This document shows, piece after piece, positions 28,569-39,240 of a DNA stretch of 41,183 nucleotides. Under the pieces are notes generated by a model. That model had not been told where the DNA came from. It saw only the letters and a program-made list of their open reading frames with translations, and made no database searches. Source of the stretch: Tritrichomonas musculus (Eukaryota; Parabasalia; Tritrichomonadida; Tritrichomonadidae); NCBI GenBank assembly GCA_039105265.1, contig JAPFFF010000131.1, forward strand, positions 1 through 41,183, written 5' to 3'. The position numbers were made by a program, and so were the translations under genes. Position 1 is the stretch's first letter; every line of letters begins with the position of its first letter.

Positions 28569-30064
28569 TTGAACCATCAGATTAAACTACAACTGCAATT
28601 GAACCATCAGATTAAACTACAACTGCAATTGAACCATCAGATTAAACTACAACTGCAATTGAACTATCAGATTAAACTACAACTGCAATTGAACCATCAG
28701 ATTAAACTACAACTGCAATTGAACTATCAGATTAAACTACAACTGCAATTGAACCATCAGATTCAGCTGCAACTGCAATTTGAACCATCAGATTAAACTA
28801 CAACTGCAATTTGAATCATCAGATTAAACTACAACTGCAATTTGAACCATCAGATTAAACTACAACTGCAGTTGAACCATCAGATTAAACTACAACTGCA
28901 ATTGAACCATCAGATTAAACTACAACTGCAATTTGAACCATCAGATTCAGCTACAACTGCAATTTGAACCATTAGATTAAACTACAATTGCAATTGAACC
29001 ATCAGATTAAACTACAACTGCAGTTGAATCATCAGATTAAACTACAACTGCAGTTGAACCATTAGATTCAGCTACAACTGCAATTTGAACCATCAGATTC
29101 AGCTGCAACTGCAATTGAACCATCAGATTAAACTACAACTTCAATTGAACCATTAGATTCAGCTGCAACTGCAATTTGAACCATTAGATTAAGCTACAAC
29201 TGAAATTGAACCATTAGATTAAACTACAACTGCAATTGAACCATCAGATTAAACTACAACTGCAATTGAACTATCAGATTAAACTACAACTGCAATTGAA
29301 CCATCAGATTCAGCTGCAACTGCAATTTGAACCATCAGATTAAACTACAACTGCAATTTGAATCATCAGATTAAACTACAACTGCAATTTGAACCATCAG
29401 ATTAAACTACAACTGCAGTTGAATCATCAGATTAAACTACAACTGCAGTTGAACCATTAGATTCAGCTACAACTGCAATTTGAACCATCAGATTCAGCTG
29501 CAACTGCAATTGAACCATCAGATTAAACTACAACTTCAATTGAACCATTAGATTCAGCTGCAACTGCAATTTGAACCATTAGATTAAGCTACAACTGAAA
29601 TTGAACCATTAGATTAAACTACAACTGCAATTGAACCATTAGATTAAACTACAACTGCAGTTGAATCATCAGATTAAACTACAACTGCAGTTGAACCATT
29701 AGATTCAGCTAAAACTGCAATTTGAACCATCAGATTAAACTACAACTGCAGTTGAATCATCAGATTAAACTACAACTGCAATTGAACCATCAGATTAAAC
29801 TACAACTGCAATTTGAATCATCAGATTAAACTACAACTGCAATTTGAACCATCAGATTAAACTACAACTGCAATTGAACCATCAGATTAAACTACAACTG
29901 CAATTGAACCATCAGATTAAACTACAACTGCAATTGAACTATCAGATTAAACTACAACTGCAATTGAACCATCAGATTAAACTACAACTGCAATTGAACT
30001 ATCAGATTCAGCTACAACTGCAATTGAACCATCAGATTCAGCTGCAACTGCAATTTGAACCATC
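28569..30064. repeat. HOR copy H5, first ~1.5 kb only
   Basis: H5 matches 4457 to about 5952 of H1 at an offset of 24,112 bp, including ACAATTGCAA at 28984 and both 14-monomer modules 1,275 bp apart. One private substitution turns a type A unit into type B at about 30008. Near 30065-30090 the variant order switches from the expected GAATCATC to GAATTATC, and from there it follows H0 from 2580. H5 is therefore a truncated copy ending at a recombination junction. Confidence 0.82.
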
Positions 30065-31941
30065 AGATTAAACTACAACTGCAATTGAATTATCAGATTA
30101 AACTACAACTGCAATTTGAACCATCAGATTCAGCTACAACTGCAATTTGAACCATCAGATTAAACTACAACTGCAATTGAACCATTAGATTCAGCTGCAA
30201 CTTCAATTGAACCATCAGATTCAGCTACAACTGCAATTGAACCATCAGATTAAACTACAACTGCAATTGAACCATCAGATTCAGCTGCAACTGCAATTGA
30301 ACCATCAGATTAAACTACAACTGCAATTGAACCATTAGATTCAGCTGCAACTGCAATTTGAACCATCAGATTAAACTACAACTGGAATTGAACCATTAGA
30401 TTCAGCTGCAACTGCAATTTGAACCATTAGATTAAACTACAACTGCAATTGAACCATCAGATTAAACTACAACTGCAATTTGAACCATCAGATTCAGCTA
30501 CAACTGCAATTTGAACCATTAGATTAAACTACAACTGCAATTTGAACCATCAGATTCAGCTACAACTGCAATTTGAACCATTAGATTAAACTACAACTGC
30601 AATTGAACCATCAGATTAAACTACAACTGCAGTTGAATCATCAGATTAAACTACAACTGCAGTTGAACCATTAGATTCAGCTACAACTGCAATTTGAACC
30701 ATCAGATTCAGCTGCAACTGCAATTGAACCATCAGATTAAACTACAACTTCAATTGAACCATTAGATTCAGCTGCAACTGCAATTTGAACCATTAGATTA
30801 AGCTACAACTGAAATTGAACCATTAGATTAAACTACAACTGCAATTGAACCATCAGATTAAACTACAACTGCAATTGAACTATCAGATTAAACTACAACT
30901 GCAATTGAACCATCAGATTCAGCTGCAACTGCAATTTGAACCATCAGATTAAACTACAACTGCAATTTGAATCATCAGATTAAACTACAACTGCAATTTG
31001 AACCATCAGATTAAACTACAACTGCAGTTGAATCATCAGATTAAACTACAACTGCAGTTGAACCATTAGATTCAGCTAAAACTGCAATTTGAACCATCAG
31101 ATTCAGCTGCAACTGCAATTGAACCATCAGATTAAACTACAACTGCAATTTGAACCATCAGATTAAACTACAACTGCAAATTGAACCATCAGATTAAACT
31201 ACAACTGCAATTTGAATCATCAGATTAAACTACAACTGCAATTTGAATCATCAGATTAAACTACAACTGCAGTTGAATCATCAGATTAAACTACAACTGC
31301 AGTTGAACCATTAGATTCAGCTACAACTGCAATTTGAACCATCAGATTCAGCTGCAACTGCAATTGAACCATCAGATTAAACTACAACTGCAATTTGAAC
31401 CATCAGATTCAGCTACAACTGCAGTTGAATCATCAGATTAAACTACAACTGCAGTTGAACCATTAGATTCAGCTACAACTGCAATTTGAACCATCAGATT
31501 CAGCTGCAACTGCAATTGAACCATCAGATTAAACTACAACTTCAATTGAACCATTAGATTCAGCTGCAACTGCAATTTGAACCATTAGATTAAGCTACAA
31601 CTGAAATTGAACCATTAGATTAAACTACAACTGCAATTGAACCATCAGATTAAACTACAACTGCAATTGAACTATCAGATTAAACTACAACTGCAATTGA
31701 ACCATCAGATTCAGCTGCAACTGCAATTTGAACCATCAGATTAAACTACAACTGCAATTTGAATCATCAGATTAAACTACAACTGCAATTTGAACCATCA
31801 GATTAAACTACAACTGCAGTTGAATCATCAGATTAAACTACAACTGCAGTTGAATCATCAGATTAAACTACAACTGCAATTGAACCATCAGATTAAACTA
31901 CAACTGCAATTTGAATCATCAGATTAAACTACAACTGCAAT
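30065..31941. repeat. HOR copy H6, matching the tail of H0
   Basis: These 1,877 bases match 2580-4456 at a constant offset of 27,485 bp, checked at many landmarks, including GCAAATTG at 3691 and 31176. This offset continues unbroken through H7 and into H8. H6 is thus the left end of an ~11-kb copy of 2580-13850. Confidence 0.85.
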
Positions 31942-34900
31942 TTGAACCATCAGATTAAACTACAACTGCAATTGAACCATCAGATTAAACTACAACTGCA
32001 ATTGAACCATCAGATTAAACTACAACTGCAATTGAACTATCAGATTAAACTACAACTGCAATTGAACCATCAGATTAAACTACAACTGCAATTGAACTAT
32101 CAGATTAAACTACAACTGCAATTGAACCATCAGATTCAGCTGCAACTGCAATTTGAACCATCAGATTAAACTACAACTGCAATTTGAATCATCAGATTAA
32201 ACTACAACTGCAATTTGAACCATCAGATTAAACTACAACTGCAGTTGAACCATCAGATTAAACTACAACTGCAATTGAACCATCAGATTAAACTACAACT
32301 GCAATTTGAACCATCAGATTCAGCTACAACTGCAATTTGAACCATTAGATTAAACTACAATTGCAATTGAACCATCAGATTAAACTACAACTGCAGTTGA
32401 ATCATCAGATTAAACTACAACTGCAGTTGAACCATTAGATTCAGCTACAACTGCAATTTGAACCATCAGATTCAGCTGCAACTGCAATTGAACCATCAGA
32501 TTAAACTACAACTTCAATTGAACCATTAGATTCAGCTGCAACTGCAATTTGAACCATTAGATTAAGCTACAACTGAAATTGAACCATTAGATTAAACTAC
32601 AACTGCAATTGAACCATCAGATTAAACTACAACTGCAATTGAACTATCAGATTAAACTACAACTGCAATTGAACCATCAGATTCAGCTGCAACTGCAATT
32701 TGAACCATCAGATTAAACTACAACTGCAATTTGAATCATCAGATTAAACTACAACTGCAATTTGAACCATCAGATTAAACTACAACTGCAGTTGAATCAT
32801 CAGATTAAACTACAACTGCAGTTGAACCATTAGATTCAGCTACAACTGCAATTTGAACCATCAGATTCAGCTGCAACTGCAATTGAACCATCAGATTAAA
32901 CTACAACTTCAATTGAACCATTAGATTCAGCTGCAACTGCAATTTGAACCATTAGATTAAGCTACAACTGAAATTGAACCATTAGATTAAACTACAACTG
33001 CAATTGAACCATTAGATTAAACTACAACTGCAGTTGAATCATCAGATTAAACTACAACTGCAGTTGAACCATTAGATTCAGCTAAAACTGCAATTTGAAC
33101 CATCAGATTAAACTACAACTGCAGTTGAATCATCAGATTAAACTACAACTGCAATTGAACCATCAGATTAAACTACAACTGCAATTTGAATCATCAGATT
33201 AAACTACAACTGCAATTTGAACCATCAGATTAAACTACAACTGCAATTGAACCATCAGATTAAACTACAACTGCAATTGAACCATCAGATTAAACTACAA
33301 CTGCAATTGAACTATCAGATTAAACTACAACTGCAATTGAACCATCAGATTAAACTACAACTGCAATTGAACTATCAGATTAAACTACAACTGCAATTGA
33401 ACCATCAGATTCAGCTGCAACTGCAATTTGAACCATCAGATTAAACTACAACTGCAATTTGAATCATCAGATTAAACTACAACTGCAATTTGAACCATCA
33501 GATTAAACTACAACTACAGTTGAATCATCAGATTAAACTACAACTGCAGTTGAACCATTAGATTCAGCTAAAACTGCAATTTGAACCATCAGATTAAACT
33601 ACAACTGCAATTGAACCATCAGATTAAACTACAACTGCAATTGAACCATCAGATTAAACTACAACTGCAATTTGAATCATCAGATTAAACTACAACTGCA
33701 ATTTGAACCATCAGATTAAACTACAACTGCAATTGAACCATCAGATTAAACTACAACTGCAATTTGAACCATCAGATTCAGCTACAACTGCAATTTGAAC
33801 CATTAGATTCAGCTGTAACTGCAATTTGAACCATCAGATTCAGCTGCAACTGCAATTTGAATCATCAGATTCAGCTGCAACTGCAATTTGAATCATCAGA
33901 TTAAACTACAACTGCAATTGAACCATCAGATTAAACTACAACTGCAGTTGAATCATCAGATTAAACTACAACTGCAGTTGAACCATTAGATTCAGCTACA
34001 ACTGCAATTTGAACCATCAGATTCAGCTGCAACTGCAATTGAACCATCAGATTAAACTACAACTTCAATTGAACCATTAGATTCAGCTGCAACTGCAATT
34101 TGAACCATTAGATTAAGCTACAACTGAAATTGAACCATTAGATTAAACTACAACTGCAGTTGAATCATCAGATTAAACTACAACTGCAGTTGAACCATTA
34201 GATTCAGCTGTAACTGCAATTTGAACCATCAGATTCAGCTGCAACTGCAATTTGAATCATCAGATTAAACTACAACTGCAATTGAACCATCAGATTAAAC
34301 TACAACTGCAGTTGAATCATCAGATTAAACTACAACTGCAGTTGAACCATTAGATTCAGCTACAACTGCAATTTGAACCATCAGATTCAGCTGCAACTGC
34401 AATTGAACCATCAGATTAAACTACAACTTCAATTGAACCATTAGATTCAGCTGCAACTGCAATTTGAACCATTAGATTAAGCTACAACTGAAATTGAACC
34501 ATTAGATTAAACTACAACTGCAATTGAACCATCAGATTAAACTACAACTGCAATTGAACTATCAGATTAAACTACAACTGCAATTGAACCATCAGATTCA
34601 GCTGCAACTGCAATTTGAACCATCAGATTAAACTACAACTGCAATTTGAATCATCAGATTAAACTACAACTGCAATTGAACCATCAGATTAAACTACAAC
34701 TGCAATTGAACCATCAGATTCAGCTACAACTGCAATTTGAACCATCAGATTAAACTACAACTGCAATTGAACCATCAGATTCAGCTACAACTGCAATTGA
34801 ACCATCAGATTAAACTACAACTGCAATTGAATTATCAGATTCAGCTACAACTGCAATTTGAACCATCAGATTAAACTACAACTGCAATTGAACCATCAGA

Positions 34901-37900
34901 TTAAACTACAACTGCAGTTGAACCATCAGATTCAGCTACAACTGCAATTTGAACCATCAGATTCAGCTACAACTGCAATTTGAACCATCAGATTCAGCTA
35001 CAACTGCAATTTGAACCATCAGATTAAACTACAACTGCAATTGAACCATTAGATTCAGCTGCAACTTCAATTGAACCATCAGATTAAACTACAACTGCAA
35101 TTGAACCATCAGATTCAGCTACAACTGCAATTGAACCATCAGATTAAACTACAACTGCAATTTGAACCATCAGATTCAGCTACAACTGCAATTGAACCAT
35201 CAGATTAAACTACAACTGCAATTGAACCATCAGATTAAACTACAACTGCAATTGAATTATCAGATTAAACTACAACTGCAATTTGAACCATCAGATTCAG
35301 CTACAACTGCAATTTGAACCATCAGATTAAACTACAACTGCAATTGAACCATCAGATTCAGCTGCAACTTCAATTGAACCATCAGATTAAACTACAACTG
35401 CAATTGAACCATCAGATTAAACTACAACTGCAATTGAACCATCAGATTCAGCTGCAACTGCAATTGAACCATCAGATTAAACTACAACTGCAATTGAACC
35501 ATTAGATTCAGCTGCAACTGCAATTTGAACCATCAGATTAAACTACAACTGCAATTTGAATCATCAGATTAAACTACAACTGCAATTTGAACCATCAGAT
35601 TAAACTACAACTGCAATTTGAACCATCAGATTCAGCTACAACTGCAATTTGAACCATCAGATTAAACTACAACTGCAATTGAACCATCAGATTCAGCTAC
35701 AACTGCAATTTGAACCATCAGATTCAGCTACAACTGCAATTTGAACCATCAGATTCAGCTACAACTGCAATTTGAACCATCAGATTAAACTACAACTGCA
35801 ATTGAACCATTAGATTCAGCTGCAACTTCAATTGAACCATCAGATTAAACTACAACTGCAATTGAACCATCAGATTCAGCTACAACTGCAATTGAACCAT
35901 CAGATTAAACTACAACTGCAATTGAACCATCAGATTAAACTACAACTGCAATTGAATTATCAGATTAAACTGCAACTGCAATTTGAACCATCAGATTCAG
36001 CTACAACTGCAATTTGAACCATCAGATTAAACTACAACTGCAATTGAACCATTAGATTCAGCTGCAACTTCAATTGAACCATCAGATTCAGCTACAACTG
36101 CAATTGAACCATCAGATTAAACTACAACTGCAATTGAACCATCAGATTCAGCTGCAACTGCAATTGAACCATCAGATTAAACTACAACTGCAATTGAACC
36201 ATTAGATTCAGCTGCAACTGCAATTTGAACCATCAGATTAAACTACAACTGGAATTGAACCATTAGATTCAGCTGCAACTGCAATTTGAACCATTAGATT
36301 AAACTACAACTGCAATTGAACCATCAGATTAAACTACAACTGCAATTTGAACCATCAGATTCAGCTACAACTGCAATTTGAACCATTAGATTAAACTACA
36401 ACTGCAATTTGAACCATCAGATTCAGCTACAACTGCAATTTGAACCATTAGATTAAACTACAACTGCAATTGAACCATCAGATTAAACTACAACTGCAGT
36501 TGAATCATCAGATTAAACTACAACTGCAGTTGAACCATTAGATTCAGCTACAACTGCAATTTGAACCATCAGATTAAACTACAACTGCAATTGAACCATT
36601 AGATTCAGCTGCAACTTCAATTGAACCATCAGATTCAGCTGCAACTGCAATTGAACCATCAGATTAAACTACAACTTCAATTGAACCATTAGATTCAGCT
36701 GCAACTGCAATTTGAACCATTAGATTAAGCTACAACTGAAATTGAACCATTAGATTAAACTACAACTGCAATTGAACCATCAGATTAAACTACAACTGCA
36801 ATTGAACTATCAGATTAAACTACAACTGCAATTGAACCATCAGATTCAGCTGCAACTGCAATTTGAACCATCAGATTAAACTACAACTGCAATTTGAATC
36901 ATCAGATTAAACTACAACTGCAATTTGAACCATCAGATTAAACTACAACTGCAGTTGAATCATCAGATTAAACTACAACTGCAGTTGAACCATTAGATTC
37001 AGCTAAAACTGCAATTTGAACCATCAGATTCAGCTGCAACTGCAATTGAACCATCAGATTAAACTACAACTGCAATTTGAACCATCAGATTAAACTACAA
37101 CTGCAAATTGAACCATCAGATTAAACTACAACTGCAATTTGAATCATCAGATTAAACTACAACTGCAATTTGAATCATCAGATTAAACTACAACTGCAGT
37201 TGAATCATCAGATTAAACTACAACTGCAGTTGAACCATTAGATTCAGCTATAACTGCAATTTGAACCATCAGATTCAGCTGCAACTGCAATTGAACCATC
37301 AGATTAAACTACAACTGCAATTTGAACCATCAGATTCAGCTACAACTGCAGTTGAATCATCAGATTAAACTACAACTGCAGTTGAACCATTAGATTCAGC
37401 TACAACTGCAATTTGAACCATCAGATTCAGCTGCAACTGCAATTGAACCATCAGATTAAACTACAACTTCAATTGAACCATTAGATTCAGCTGCAACTGC
37501 AATTTGAACCATTAGATTAAGCTACAACTGAAATTGAACCATTAGATTAAACTACAACTGCAATTTGAACCATTAGATTAAGCTACAACTGCAATTTGAA
37601 CCATCAGATTCAGCTGCAACTGCAATTGAACCATCAGATTAAACTACAACTGCAATTTGAACCATCAGATTAAACTACAACTGCAAATTGAACCATCAGA
37701 TTAAACTACAACTGCAATTTGAATCATCAGATTAAACTACAACTGCAATTTGAATCATCAGATTAAACTACAACTGCAGTTGAATCATCAGATTAAACTA
37801 CAACTGCAGTTGAACCATTAGATTCAGCTACAACTGCAATTTGAACCATCAGATTCAGCTGCAACTGCAATTGAACCATCAGATTAAACTACAACTGCAA

Positions 37901-39240
37901 TTTGAACCATCAGATTCAGCTACAACTGCAGTTGAATCATCAGATTAAACTACAACTGCAGTTGAACCATTAGATTCAGCTACAACTGCAATTTGAACCA
38001 TCAGATTCAGCTGCAACTGCAATTGAACCATCAGATTAAACTACAACTTCAATTGAACCATTAGATTCAGCTGCAACTGCAATTTGAACCATTAGATTAA
38101 GCTACAACTGAAATTGAACCATTAGATTAAACTACAACTGCAATTGAACCATCAGATTAAACTACAACTGCAATTGAACTATCAGATTAAACTACAACTG
38201 CAATTGAACCATCAGATTCAGCTGCAACTGCAATTTGAACCATCAGATTCAGCTGCAACTGCAATTGAACCATCAGATTAAACTACAACTTCAATTGAAC
38301 CATTAGATTCAGCTGCAACTGCAATTTGAACCATTAGATTAAGCTACAACTGAAATTGAACCATTAGATTAAACTACAACTGCAATTTGAACCATTAGAT
38401 TAAGCTACAACTGCAATTTGAACCATCAGATTCAGCTGCAACTGCAATTGAACCATCAGATTAAACTACAACTGCAATTTGAACCATCAGATTAAACTAC
38501 AACTGCAAATTGAACCATCAGATTAAACTACAACTGCAATTTGAATCATCAGATTAAACTACAACTGCAATTTGAATCATCAGATTAAACTACAACTGCA
38601 GTTGAACCATTAGATTCAGCTACAACTGCAATTTGAACCATCAGATTCAGCTGCAACTGCAATTGAACCATCAGATTAAACTACAACTGCAATTTGAACC
38701 ATCAGATTCAGCTACAACTGCAGTTGAATCATCAGATTAAACTACAACTGCAGTTGAACCATTAGATTCAGCTACAACTGCAATTTGAACCATCAGATTC
38801 AGCTGCAACTGCAATTGAACCATCAGATTAAACTACAACTTCAATTGAACCATTAGATTCAGCTGCAACTGCAATTTGAACCATTAGATTAAGCTACAAC
38901 TGAAATTGAACCATTAGATTAAACTACAACTGCAATTGAACCATCAGATTAAACTACAACTGCAATTGAACTATCAGATTAAACTACAACTGCAATTGAA
39001 CCATCAGATTCAGCTGCAACTGCAATTTGAACCATCAGATTAAACTACAACTGCAATTTGAATCATCAGATTAAACTACAACTGCAATTTGAACCATCAG
39101 ATTAAACTACAACTGCAGTTGAATCATCAGATTAAACTACAACTGCAGTTGAATCATCAGATTAAACTACAACTGCAATTGAACCATCAGATTAAACTAC
39201 AACTGCAATTTGAATCATCAGATTAAACTACAACTGCAAT
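31942..39240. repeat. HOR copy H7 (7,299 bp), twin of H1
   Basis: H7 is colinear with H1 at an offset of 27,485 bp along its full length. Landmarks match to the base: ACAATTGCAA 4872 and 32357, CTATAACT 9764 and 37249, GCAAATTG 9618/10198/11020 and 37103/37683/38505. It keeps the features that separate H1 from H2: the longer second module, the 242 extra bases between GCTGTAACTG variants, and the extra 30-bp unit near 35930. A few private substitutions exist, for example AACTACAGTTG near 33513 and GCTACAACTG at 32840 where H1 is also GCTACAACTG. Confidence 0.88.
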
